Origin: Syngnathus acus
Taxonomy: Eukaryota; Chordata; Actinopteri; Syngnathiformes; Syngnathidae
DNA length: 64,000 bases
Direction of reading: 5' to 3'
Assembly (NCBI RefSeq): GCF_901709675.1
Contig: NC_051087.1
Location: forward strand, 545,001-609,000
The translations under genes were made by a program, and so were the position numbers. Below, in pieces: positions 24,160 to 39,818 of this stretch. The notes under the pieces were generated by a model. The model saw nothing but the letters and a program-made list of their open reading frames with translations. It was not told the origin of the DNA and searched no databases. Positions within the stretch are counted from its first letter, which is position 1, and each line of letters opens with the position of its first letter.

Positions 24160-24860
24160 GCCACCCTTTCATTTCAAGATTGTCCAATTAATAAGATTCT
24201 CGCCGTTTAATTCGGGCGACCGCTTCCCATCGCCGCCATCTTAATAAGGGAGCCTCGTTACTAATGAGCGCCGCAATCTTTCTATGAATTGCTAATCCAT
24301 TTATCAGCTAATCTACACTCGCCACGTAAGCGTCTCAGCCTAATGAGTGGCTTTTGGTCGTGCTGTCGCCGCGCTCGTGCTTGACGTATTTTCTCACGCC
24401 AGCTCAAGCTATCGCCCTCGTCCAAACAATAGTTCACCTTTTTCTTTTCAAAAATGATTCTTATTTATTTTCCCCAGCAACTACCTTTTCCTCAATCATT
24501 AAAAAAAAAAGACGTTTTTCTTGTCTTTTTAATCTGAATTTATTCTCACAATGATGGTAGAATAAATATTTATTGGATTTTTCGACGGCGAATTTCCAAA
24601 GTGTACGCCGTTGGGGCATTTCAACCCATTGAGCTCGCATGTTGACTTAATGGAATTTGCGTTAGCCGTTTGTCCATAATCCGGATGGTTTTGCCTTAAT
24701 GAGGATGCATGGTTATGACATTATATTCACGCCATGTGTGTTTGCTTTAATGAGCCCTAATTAAGATCAATTGTACGTATGCATAGTCATTATGTGGATG
24801 CCATTAATGGATTATATAGTCACGTGCACTGCTAATCTACTAATGTGCACATTAAAGACG
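24160..24860. promoter_or_regulatory. TAAT-rich segment, candidate enhancer
   Basis: About 700 bp contain a dense set of homeodomain-type cores (TAATGAG, CTAATTAAG, TTAATGG, CTAATC) and ATGCAT/TATGCATA octamer-like words, especially at 24600-24850. There is no coding potential. The pattern resembles conserved non-coding elements near neural genes such as elfn2, but motif density alone does not show function. Confidence 0.3.
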
Positions 24861-26640
24861 CTCGCGGCCAGGAGACGAAAGCAGCAAAGCCGTGCGGCCG
24901 TTTTTTCCCACTTGAACCGTCCTCATGTTGTCGTGCATGGCTAAATGTACAAAACTCTAAGAACACTGCCAGGTTGTATTGTGTCGAAAGCCTTGTACCT
25001 CGCCCCCTTTGACATAACATTCTCATTTTTCCCCTTCATCAATCCTACAAATTTGCCGCCAACACGTTAGCCGTGTGCAACGCAAGCATTTGTCATTGTT
25101 TTTGTTGATGAAACACTCCTTTGAGTTGCAGTCGCTATCTCGGCTAGCTTCATCCTTCGCTAAAATTGCTCGCTCCGGTGGCTACCTATCACTGCCAGCT
25201 TCCGTCGCAAGCTATCGTCACTACCTATCAGCGCTATCTTCCATTGCTAGCTTCAGTCGCGAGCGATTCTGGTTAGTTGTCATCCGTCGGATCAGAGCGG
25301 AGCCACGGCTAACTGAGCGAGCGCCCGTTTGGTTTCCTACTGACGTTTGGCTGCCGCCTCCACTTGAAATCTGTGAATTTTGTACAAAAAGAAAATGTAG
25401 GAAGATTTTTTCTTTTTTTTTTCTACCGAGCCTGTTGTGTAGCTCTCTGTGTTTTGTTTGGCAGAGTGCGGCGGGAAACGGGGCCTTCAATTTTCTGTAC
25501 GCAGTCGGGAATTGTGCAATGGCCAATTGTAATTTACTGTTATTATTCTGATTATTATGAAGAGAATTAGAGGTGGAGAAGTGAAATAAAATGTTATATT
25601 TGCATGATTTCCTGTATTTTCACCAATCAGATTTCTATACATATACACGAGTAAATATATATATATATATATACACGAGCCACACGTACAGTATATACGT
25701 ACTGTCGTGTATTCTGTATTCTGACATACTGTGACTTTTGTCTGTCAATATAAAGATGCACTTTTTCTAAAGTCTCTTTGTAAACTTGTGGCGTGCGGTG
25801 TGCAGTGTTTGGCCGGCGGCAATGGAGACGAGGGCCAACATCTGGCTTTTGACGCACGAGTCACTGGTGTAATGCAAAATTTGACATTCATCTTCAAATC
25901 TAAAACCGGAAACTCTGCAAAACCAGCAAAGAACATGTTGACAAGATTTGGATTTTAAGATTAGAACTTACTGTTTGATTGCTCTCAAGAATTTGTCACT
26001 TCTTGTAATATTGACAAAAAGCAAAAAATATCGATGCTAGCATCAATAGAAGAGCTTGTGTGGGTCTTTTCTTTTTCCTCCCTGGAATCCCAGAGGTCTT
26101 TGAGCCGCCTTGTCATCTTGAATGGCCGCCACGTCTTCAGACGTACGACCAATCGACCGCTCGCCGCTCATCCAGCCGGCCATTAAAGAGCCGCGTCGAT
26201 CGATGCCGCCATGCACATTTCAAGGTAAATAATCTGTGTGCGTGGAAGGGAGGGCCTTGCTTGAGGACAATCTATAACGAGAGAGAAAAAGCGGAGTGCA
26301 GAAAACAGATTCCACTTGACTTGGCAAGCTCGACTTTGATTTGGCTTTTCGCCATCCAATTTCGGGCTCGACGCGCGACGTTACTCTGATGCAGGCCAAG
26401 CAAATTTCTATCTGCTGATGATGACAACAAGGCTTATTGTGTTGCTTGAAAGCCGGGGCCTGACTTCTTTAAACCCCGCCCCTCATTTGAAACGCTATCT
26501 CTGGTTCAAAATCCGAATTTGACAACCTAACCCTCATTCAAAGCATTAATATGAAACCTTAACTCTGCTTTAACGCCGCCATTTGGAAGCCTAATCCAAA
26601 TTTCAAACTGTGTGTTTCTGATTCTGGGCTTGGGTGGAGT
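24861..26640. other. Unassigned stretch with short repeats
   Basis: No gene is supported. Positions about 25125-25270 contain a degenerate motif built on GCTATC/GCTAGCTTC. An (AT)n tract lies near 25655-25673. Degenerate CCTAACCC-like words occur near 26465-26600. Confidence 0.4.
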
Positions 26641-26703
26641 GGCGCTAGATGACAGCCGTCGTGACATGTGTGACAATGACAATAAAGATCTATTCTATTC
26701 TCA
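26641..26703 (+). repeat. 3' end of a LINE-like retroposon
   Basis: The sequence TGACAATGACAATAAAGATC followed by TATTCTATTC is the usual form of the 3' tail of several teleost non-LTR retrotransposons, where an AATAAAG is followed by short tandem ATTCT-type units. The 5' part is not recognisable. Confidence 0.5.
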
Positions 26704-27272
26704 TTAGCCGAGGCGCTAACCCCCAGGCGGCCCGGCTGAAAAGCGGGGCAAAATCCAAGCCGTGCTCCTGCGTGGCTTGAACATTAATAATACATGAGAC
26801 GCGCTCCGGTGTGTGATTCATTCAAGACTTTGACAAAGAACAACGGCGCAGGAGGGGGAAAAAACTCGAACACAGAGGTGAAATGATTTGTGTAAATCAA
26901 TTTTATTTTCAAAAATGTTACAATTATTTTCCAATCTCGCGGACCACTTGCAATACCGTCACGGACCACGAGAGGGCCGCGGACCACATGTTGACAATGC
27001 CTGCGTTAAGGCGGCGGGCGGCTTTGCCTCTTGAGGCGAGAAGAACGTCACTTTTGCTGCGTTCTCTGCCCGCTAGTTAAGCGCTATCTGCCTGCTAACA
27101 CCTCATTTGCATGCGCGCTAACGAGGAAAAATGAGAGCTCATTAGGGAAGGGAATCCGGCAGAAAGTCTCCAAGGTTCAAACATTCCGGAGGAAAAAAAT
27201 CTAAATAATCACGTTCTTCATGTTTGCTAATTCCTTTCATCTGCCAACAATAAATAAGACTCAAAACATTGA

Positions 27273-27280
27273 GTAAGTAT
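27273..27280. other. Left target-site duplication of the hAT-like element
   Basis: GTAAGTAT is repeated exactly at 30812-30819, immediately outside the other end of the element. Eight-bp duplications are the hallmark of hAT insertions. Confidence 0.85.
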
Positions 27281-28199
27281 TAGTGTTGGCTCGTGAGTGA
27301 ACGCTTCGTTCAAAAATACGAATCTTTTCAGTGAACGAATCACTTCCTAAAGTGATTTGTTCCTATTTTCAGCTCATATGACTTCAACCAGTAGGTGTCG
27401 GTAATGCGCATTGAAGCGGGTGCCACCTCGCCGTAAAACAAAACGAAGAAGAAAATGACGTCGCTTCCCGTTCACGAACGGGTCGCGAATCGCATTTCCC
27501 GTTCACCAACGAACGGATCTGTGAGTGAAAGAGTCAGTGAGTGAGCGATTTGCATTTCCAGTTCATCGCGAGACCGGATCAGTGAGGGAACGAATCGTGA
27601 CTTTCCCGTTCGCGAACGAGTCAATGGGACATCAGCCTTCCTTCCTTCCCGTGCGTGCGTGCGTGCATCAACGGATCAGTCAGTGAACGTGTTGCGTCGT
27701 CTCCCTCCTGGCGTCAACTATGGAAGCCAGAAGAAAGAACCACTCACTGAACCACCACTTCTTTTATGCACGTTTTCTCCAAGCTAACGGCTAACTTTAT
27801 TGCATGAAGGGATGCCCCGTTATGCAACAACGGGGAGATGATGCTTCTCTTTGGGTCATCTTGATTTTAGAACACTTCAAATAACGTGGATGCATATATA
27901 CGCCTAAATATTGTTATCCAATATATCTACTGCAATTTCACATTGGATTGCTGGTTTGAAATTTACTTTTATTATTATTATTTTAATAAACATTTATGTT
28001 CAAACTTGTCTGGTGTTTTATTCCTTGTTTTTATATTCGCCAATTAAAACGTAAAAATCAGACGTTTGGTTAACTGCTTAAGACAACATGTGTAGGTACA
28101 CCTCATGGACACTTCAATAAGTACACTACACGAGGTAAAAAAAAAAAAGAATAAATAAATAAAGGGTTACTTGCACAATAAAAGCACATGTAAGCATTT

Positions 28200-28272
28200 C
28201 CTCGCACCTGGGATCGAACCAAGATCTTACCCAGCAAGAGGCCGTGTCACTAACCAGTCAGCTGTTTTGACA
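28200..28272 (-). other. tRNA-like (SINE head) segment inside the hAT element
   Basis: On the minus strand an A-box-like TGGTTAGTG is followed about 30 nt later by a good B box, GGTTCGATCCC. The B box is flanked by a 5-bp T-arm stem (CTTGG with CCAGG) around a 7-nt loop. Anticodon and acceptor stems do not pair convincingly, so this is a tRNA pseudogene or the promoter part of a tRNA-derived SINE rather than a working tRNA gene. Confidence 0.5.
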
Positions 28273-28469
28273 TGACAAGCTATGGTCATATGACATGTTT
28301 TGTACTAGTGATGTGCATCACAGGCCACGGGAAAAAGCTTCAGTGAAAGTGCCACACCCGCCCTCACCCCCACCTCCTGATTGGCTGTTTGAGCTGTGAC
28401 GTCACTCGGACACTCTATTAGGTACACCGCCGATTTCAAGTGTACCTAATAACAGGCAATAAATGGCAT

Positions 28470-29710
28470 TTTTCAGTTAATCCAGGGGTGTCGACCTCCA
28501 GTCCTCGAGGGGCCGCGTTCCAATATGTTTTCCAAGTGACCCTCGTTAAGCGCACCTGCGTGAAAAGTTTTAGCTCCTTTCACGTTCCGCAGGAGCTAAA
28601 ACTTTTCACGCAGGTGCGCTTAACGAGGGAATGACACGGACACTCCATTAGGTACACCGCCATTTTCAAGTGTACCTAATAACAGGCCACTTTATTAGGG
28701 AAATATCATGGTCAAAGGCCACAGGTGTCAAGCTCTAGTCCTCTGGGCCGCGTTCCAATATGTTTTCCAAGTGACCCTCGTTAAGCGCACCTGCGTGAAA
28801 AGTTTTAGCTCCTTTCACGTTCCGCAGGAGCTAAAACTTTTCACGCAGGTGCGCTTAACGAGGGAATCACACGGACACTCCATTAGGTACACCGCCATTT
28901 TCAAGTGTACCTAATAACAGGCCACTTTATTATCTTGGAAAACATGTTGGAATGCGGCCCCGAGGACTAGAGCTTGACACCGGTGACCTTTGACCATGAT
29001 ATTTCCCTAATAAAGTGGCCGGCCTGTTATTAGGTACACTTGAAAATGGCGGTGTACCTAATGGAGTGTCCGTGTGCTTCCCTCGTTAAGTGCACCTGCG
29101 TGAAAAGTTTTAGCTCCTGCGGAACGTGAAAGGAGCTAAAACTTTTCACGCAGGTGCGCTTAACGAGGGTCACTTGGAAAACATATTGGAACGCGGCCCC
29201 GAGGACTAGAGCTTGACACCTGTGACCTTTGACCATGATATTTCCCTAATAAAGTGGCCTGTTATTAGGTACACTTGAAAATGGCGGTGTACCTAATGGA
29301 GTGTCCGTGTGCTTCCCTCGTTAAGTGCACCTGCGTGAAAAGTTTTAGCTCCTGCGGAACGTGAAAGGAGCTAAAACTTTTCACGCAGGTGCGCTTAACG
29401 AGGGTCACTTGGAAAACATATTGGAACGCGGCCCCGAGGACTAGAGCTTGACACCTGTGACCTTTGACCATGATATTTCCCTAATAAAGTGGCCTGTTAT
29501 TAGGTACACTTGAAAATGGCGGTGTACCTAATGGAGTGTCCGTGTGATTCCCTCGTTAAGCGCACCTGCGTGAAAAGTTTTAGCTCCTGCGGAACGTGAA
29601 AGGAGCTAAAACTTTTCACGCAGGTGCGCTTAACGAGGGTCACTTGGAAAACATATTGGACCGCGGCCCCTCGAGGACTGGAGGTCGACACCCCTGGATT
29701 AACTGAAAAA
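28470..29710. repeat. Giant palindrome containing five 90-bp hairpins
   Basis: Hairpins lie at 28540-28629, 28775-28864, 29080-29169, 29315-29404 and 29550-29639. Each has 39-nt arms starting CCCTCGTTAAG and a 12-nt loop. The loop reads TTCACGTTCCGC in copies 1-2 and its reverse complement in copies 3-5, so the array inverts around about 28950. Copies within an arm repeat every 235 bp. The spacers carry a second, smaller hairpin (TTAGGTACAC…GTGTACCTAA). The unique GTCGACCTCCAG edge near 28490 reappears inverted near 29685. Confidence 0.9.
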
Positions 29711-29711
29711 T

Positions 29712-30270
29712 GCCACACCCGCCCTCACCCCCACTTTCTGATTGGCTGCTTGATCTGTGACGTCACTTGGACACTCCATTAGGTACACCACCATTTTCAA
29801 GTGTACCTAATAACAGGCCAGTTCATTAGGGAAAAATCATGGCCAAAGCTTAAGTGAAAGTGAAAAGTGCCACACCCGCCCTCACCCCCACTTTCTGATT
29901 GGCTGCTTGATCTGTGACGTCACTTGGACACTCCATTAGGTACACCGCCATTTTCAAGTGTACCTAATAACAGGCCAGTTCATTAGGGAAAAATCATGGC
30001 CAAAGCTTAAGTGAAAGTGAAAAGTGCCACACCCGCCCTCACCCCCACTTTCTGATTGGCTGCTTGATCTGTGACGTCACACGGACACTCCATTAGGTAC
30101 GCCGCCATTTTCAAGTGTACCTAATAACAGGCCAGTTCATTAGGGAAAAATCATGGCCAAAGCTGAACTGAAAGTGAAAAGTGCCACACCCGCCCTCACC
30201 CCCACCTCCTGATTGGCTGGTTGATCTGTGACGTCACACGGACACTCCATTAGGTTTTTCAGGTGTACCT
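29712..30270 (+). repeat. 157-bp tandem array, four units
   Basis: Units start with GCCACACCCGCCCTCACCCC at 29712, 29869, 30026 and 30183, exactly 157 bp apart; the last is truncated. A related unit sits at 28351 and an inverted one near 30530-30600. Each contains TGACGTCAC, a perfect CRE-like octamer, and the TTAGGTACAC hairpin. Confidence 0.9.
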
Positions 30271-30811
30271 AATAACTTTATGCATTTTTTGTACGTGTCA
30301 AGAATGTGTATTTGACTACTTGCTCTTTATTTGGGGGGACACCAACACATTTTACACAACGTAAAACACATATACATATTGTCATATAAAGCAGCTGATT
30401 TTTTGTTTTCATGCCCCAAAAAATAAAAACAAGGAATAAAACACCAGACAGGTTTTAATGTTTATTAAAATAATAATAATAACAATAATACATTTACAAA
30501 TGGCGGTAACAAATGGCGGTGTACCTAATAGTGCGTCTGAGTGACGTCACAGATCAAGCAGCCAATCAGAAAGTGGGGGTGAGTGGCACTTTTCACTTTC
30601 ACTTAAGCTTTTTCCCTAATGAAGTGGCCTGTGATTAGGTACACCTCATGGACACTTCAATAGGTACACTACACGAGGTAAAAAAAAAAAAGAATATATA
30701 AATAAGAAAGTGTAGCGAACGATTCGGTGAACGATTCTTTTGAACAAATCTTTTGAGTGAGCCGATTCTAAAGATTGAGTTCATTTAAAAGAACTGGAAT
30801 GCACATCACTA

Positions 30812-30819
30812 GTAAGTAT
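30812..30819. other. Right target-site duplication of the hAT-like element
   Basis: An exact copy of the GTAAGTAT at 27273-27280, directly abutting the right terminus. Confidence 0.85.
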
Positions 30820-33800
30820 CTTTCAAAGAGTTGAAGTTGGTGATGTCATTGATGCACCTCGTTGATCATACGGCGAGAGAGCCGCTGGTGTGCCTACCCG
30901 AACGCTTACGGGAGGGAGGCAACAGGGCCCAGTTAAAAGCCCGCGTCCGTTTACAAGTTGTTGAGCCGGCGGCGAGCTCATTCATTTTTCAGCCTTGAAC
31001 AAACCAAGTTGTGTCTTGTAAATATTTCACCGATCCCCGGCGGCGTCTCTTCCTTCGTTCCTTTCTTCCTCCCCCGCCTTCTCGCTTTCACCGCCGAACG
31101 TGTTGGACAACGACGTTGTCGCCGGGCCCTGACGCGACATCGGCGGCGGCGCTATATTTTTAAGACGCGCTGATTTATTGATGGCTTCCCCCCTGGAGTG
31201 CAACACGGCGAGCGTCTTGTACCCGTTATATCGCCATCTGCTGGATGAGGTAGAGCACCGCGCAGCCAAGCGACCAGTCAATTGACGTCCGAACCAAAAA
31301 GCCAAGCCTAGCAACCAACAAACCCAATTTTCCTGGCCTGTAACTAGTAACCCACCAAAACGACCTTATAAATAAAATGTATTATTATTATTATTATTAT
31401 TAAAACGTCTCGGCCATGAGAGATGACACGTCGGGTCTCGTTTTTGTCACTCTGCCGTCGGGGCGACTCCTCTCCTCATTTGCATGTTGCTGCTCGCGCT
31501 CCGGGCGTGTGTCAGTTCCTTTAAGCCGGGCTTTGAAAGACGCTGGTGTCGCTAACCTGCGTTAGTATCGACGATACGTACGTGCTGGAAGGCCCCGCCC
31601 TCTCGAAAACGCATCTCCTTCAGTGCAATCAACAAGAAAATGAGAATAAGTGCAGCCATTTAACGACACGGGAGGAAGTGAAACGGCGCTACCTGTGTAC
31701 TCGCAATTGCGCGGAAGCTCGTCAAAGCGTCGCAATCTAATTAAACACATTGCTTTTCCTCTGGACTTGTTTATTTGTTTGCTTGCGTGTTGGATTGCTT
31801 TCATTTGCACTCAACGGGAAAGTAATCACGCACATTGATCACCCGCATGCGCTACAATATTAACGCTAGCGCTAACTTAGCTCCCCCGGTGTATCGACAT
31901 TCAAGAGTTTTTATTCGCCATGTTTGAGCGTGCCAAACAAGGAATTTGACTTCGGTAAATCACAGCCTCTGTTCAACATTGAGGTGACTAACAACATTCA
32001 AAGTCCAAAGCAATGTTTAATATTTTCGTTTGTTGTCATTGATTGTATGGCCGACATCTTTTTCAAAGTGGCCAACAAACGGACGGCGGTTGGCCAACTG
32101 GCGCTATGAGCGGCGCGGCTGCCACGTTGGCGCCGTCCGTGCGTGCGTTGGCGGGCCGGCTAACACGCTAATGCCGTGATTAGCTCTTTGTGACTTCATT
32201 AACTTTACGAGGGCTGGCATTGCAAATAAACGTCGGAGCGCTTACCAGACGATTGTGGCTGCAAGCTGCTGCCTGTTTTACAGCTCCGACAATGAACCAC
32301 CTGCGAGCGCGAGTGTGCGGGCGGCCGGGCGTGCACTGGGTTGAAACCGCCGCCAATCAAAACCAAATTGTGGGGAGAGAACGTCGCCTTTGGATGGAGG
32401 GTCGAGCGCTAACGCTAATGCTGCCTCATTGTGTCTGAACCGGCCAAAGGTGAAAATTCCCGCAGCAAGCACACAAACTGAAAGAGTTTGCTTTTTCCTA
32501 GGCTTTTCCAGATACAAAATGGAGGACCATGAAAGCGCCATGTGAGTTTTGTGCCTTTAGCGGCCAAGCGTTAATGGTCAGGACTGGTGAGCCAAGAGGC
32601 TGCCCCCTGGTGGCCGTCCACAACCATGCATGCGGGACAAACGGGTGAATGAAAACAAACACGAAGAAGCTCTTCCTTTGTCTGCTTTTGTCCCATTTGT
32701 CGTTTGTTTGAAGCCTTAATTAGCGAGTCCACAAAACGCCTTATGAGGGTGACGGTAGGCGAAAGAATAGAAGCCTTCAAAACTGCACGGGAACAATCGT
32801 TCCAATTATGCCACCTTTTGTCTTTTTGCCGCGAGGACGCTGAGGCTGTTGCCACGGTGACGCTGCTCTCTTTGCCGTGAGAAGGCTTGCGATTGGGAAA
32901 GAGGAAAAAAAAAAAAAAAAAAAAACCTCATCCGCAGATAAATGACAGCTTTGCAGGCTTTCACAAAACTGCGCTGAAGCGTTTTAGCCAATTCTAGCTT
33001 GCAACGTCTTTTCATGATTCCCAACACTTGCAAGGGTCAGGGGTCAAAGAATAGCGTCAGCACTCATTAGCGCTCCAAATTTGGCAGCTAAGCGACATGA
33101 CGCTGAAACAATTAGTCGATCAAATACATTTCACATGGCTTTGTCAGATAACCCTGAGAATGAAAACATGTTCATTGAGTACTATAAAAGCTCCAAAGCA
33201 TGTTTTAGTTGGATCTAAAGTTTACTTCCTCGATGGTTCTGATGTCTTTGATGTTAACGAAATGGAGTAAATGTGCTCAAAAGGAGGTTAACAAAATGTC
33301 TTTGAACACTCAAAATGGTCTCCGGTGAAAACATGGATGTTGCTGTCAAACCCTAACCCTCGTTTTAAACCCTACTTTGGAACCCAAACTCTAGTTTGAA
33401 CCCCTAACCCTAGATTCAACCCCTAGTTTGAAACCACAGCCGCTGAAGCGTAGCTCGGGTAGATCAAATACGTTGATCTGTCGTCTTGTTTTCGTCTCGT
33501 CTGGCGTTTTCAAGCAACCTGTCACACTTGCGTCGAGGCACAAACGCCTTCTCTGGCTTCTCCTTTTCTCTTGGCTTCTCCGATGGTTACTCTGTGTTTC
33601 TCTAATTGGTCTTCAGCGTCCACCCACCAGCTGTCTGCTAGCAGGGAGCCGCGCCGCTCCAAGCTAACCAATTAGCGTTCGACCCGCCGGGCCCTTCCGC
33701 CCCCTCCCCACCCTCAGACGGCCGGCGCCTCGCCGAAGAGCCCCTCGCTCCGGGTCAAACGGTTCCCTGTCGTCCAGCGTCAGCCTTAATGGACCTGAAA

Positions 33801-34186
33801 CAGGTGGAGACGAGAGGGTCAGGGTCACGGTTGCACATCCAAGACAAACATCAAAGCGTGAGCGGCGACTAATGAAGAGCATTTAACGTCAGGCACGGCC
33901 CATCGATTTTTCGAAAGTTATATCGCCTTTGAAGTTTACAAAAATATATTTGCCTGTTCTCCAGATCTCCCATGGATGATAAAATGCACTTTGTGGAAGA
34001 AACACAAGCTGCTGCCTTCAAGGTTTGTTTATTTATTCATCTGGAAACAACTGGGGGTAAAATGGCTGCCGGCGTATACTTTAATCAGCAAACTTCTTTT
34101 TTTTTTTTCTCTTCCTTTCTTTCTACAGTAGCAGCATGATGAATCCAAACCGCCTTGTTAGCACTTTCTTAGCACTACACCAAAGA

Positions 34187-34222
<36 letters not shown>

Positions 34223-35929
34223 TTTCCAATGGCCTTCACGCAGACATTTGCTAATAAATGAACAAATAGGAGCTTAAATGCATAGCTACGTGAATGCAAA
34301 CACATAGTTTGAGTGGAAAAAAGGATTTTAGACAAATGGCTGAAGCTGTATCAGTAGGAATGATTTCACAAAGGTCCCGGACAAATTAGATGCTTAAACC
34401 GCATAAAAATACAACTTGGTTCTGTCTCCATTTTTAATTGGCACCATTTCGGAGCGGAGAAAAATAACGTTGTGTTCGAGTCATTTGTTACCCTTTGATT
34501 AAATTTGCATTCAGAGAGAAAGAACGTCGTGACTACACATCGCCATCAATTTTTATGATATGATAATGACAGTAGAAATGAAATACAATCTGTATTTGTA
34601 TCACAGGCAAACACTGAATATTGATTAGAAATTGCGCAGCGATGCCACCTGCTGGCCGAAAGACAATTAGCCCTAGAAAAAAAATAATGTTCCCACTCAT
34701 CGCTCATCAGGAAATCAAAGCACTTCAAGTGGTGAATATTTCAAAGGATTCAAACTAGTGAGGACAAAATCAATTATTCTAATCGGAGCTGCTACTCTTA
34801 CCGCCTTTTTATATTTTTATTTTTTTGCTGAGAGCCTAATTCAATTATGCATGTGAGTCTTGATTTATGAAGACATTCATTTTGCGCTCCGCCAGATTTC
34901 ATCCGCTTTTTTGGGGGCTTGTTTACCTCCGAGGCGGCTGATTAATTGTCGCATAATGTCGTCTCGCATCGCTAAAGACGTCGACGGAGTTGGATAAAGT
35001 TTGGGCGCAAGTTTGGCAGCGCTGGCAAACTTTCAAAACGATACGAAAACGACTGCAATCAATCATCATCACCTCATTCATTCAAGTCAAATTTATTTAT
35101 ATATATATATATTGTAATATAAATAAATTGACTGCATCTGTTTGTCAAAAAAAAGAATGCTGGCATTCATCCCAAAAGAACAAAAGTCATCAAAATGTCA
35201 TGAAATATAATTTGTTACTTGGTTTTCCTGAAAAACGAAGACGATCATTCCATTTTCGAGGGGGTTCGCTTGTAAATGTAACCAACGAGATATCCTCAAT
35301 TTGGAAGATGAGGAGGGAGAACACTTGAGAGAGGATCAAAAGCTGAAAGTACAAACAAGCGCTTGGCTTGTTTGTCACTGCAGCTTTATTTCAACGCATT
35401 GACAAGCCATTTCACTTAAATGCTGTCAATTTGACATACAAAGTGTGTCTAAAAACGCCAACTCTTTTTCTTCTTTTTCAAACATCAGGGCTGAACAAAG
35501 AACCCAGATTGCGTCATCTCGGAGAGGGGACGAGCTCCAAAACGTTTCACATTTGTGGACTGTTGGTGCATACCAGCAAGTTTGATGCATTCATTTACTG
35601 GTTGTTTTATCACAGACAAATGATTTAGCTTGAATTACCTGACATGTGTACCCCCGCCTTCATCAGTGTCACTGGTGTAGTCGTTGTGATGCGTCCTGAT
35701 CAGCTGATGAATGAAGTACACGCCGAAACATGTCAGGGAATTCAACCTCAATCATTTGTCTGTGATCAAAGAACCAGGAAAATAATCTACAAGTGAAGAC
35801 AAAATGAACGTAGTACAACTAAGTTTGATGCATATTTTGGCAGAAGAAATACTTTGCTGGTGATTTCTTGCGTTGACTTTGGCTGTGGTGCTACTGTGTT
35901 GGACGAGTGATGCTGCTGCGTATTTGCGT
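30820..35929. other. Intergenic region between the hAT element and gtpbp1
   Basis: No coding exon is supported. Contents include degenerate telomere-like words (AACCCTAACCC, CCCTAACCCTAG) at about 33345-33432, an (A)n run near 32908, a (TG)n tract near 34193-34220 and an (AT)n tract near 35098-35112. A short inverted repeat at about 35636-35750 is built on CCTGACATGTG and ACATGTCAGG. A TTTATT at 35385-35390 (AATAAA on the minus strand) is a candidate poly-A signal for gtpbp1. Confidence 0.45.

Positions 35930-39818
<3,889 letters not shown>

Larger units (their letters stand above)
27281..30811. mobile_element. Non-autonomous hAT-like foldback element, 3531 bp
   Basis: The element begins TAGTGTTGGCTCG and ends GCACATCACTA; read inward, the right end is TAGTGATGTGC, so the termini share TAGTGWTG. 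An exact 8-bp duplication (GTAAGTAT) flanks it. There is no transposase frame. The interior is layered: nested inverted repeats (27970-28036 against 30418-30483), direct copies of a GGTACACCTCATGGACAC block near 28095 and 30637, five 90-bp hairpins in two orientations, a tRNA-like segment, and a 157-bp tandem array. The ends carry GAACGAATC/GATTCGTTC-type words often seen in teleost hAT elements. Interior material probably includes other elements inserted later. Confidence 0.85.

Noticed and set aside
25075-25551. 158-codon plus-strand frame
   Set aside because: Low-complexity Ser/Leu-rich translation across a degenerate GCTATC/GCTTC repeat; no family resemblance.
28540-29639. Regularly spaced palindromic repeats resembling a CRISPR array
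   Set aside because: Units are 90 bp, spacers are themselves repeats, orientation inverts midway and the genome is eukaryotic.
28708-29718. Five near-identical frames of about 68 codons
   Set aside because: They are read-throughs of the 90-bp hairpins and spacers in the hAT foldback array; both strands give the same peptide because the unit is palindromic.
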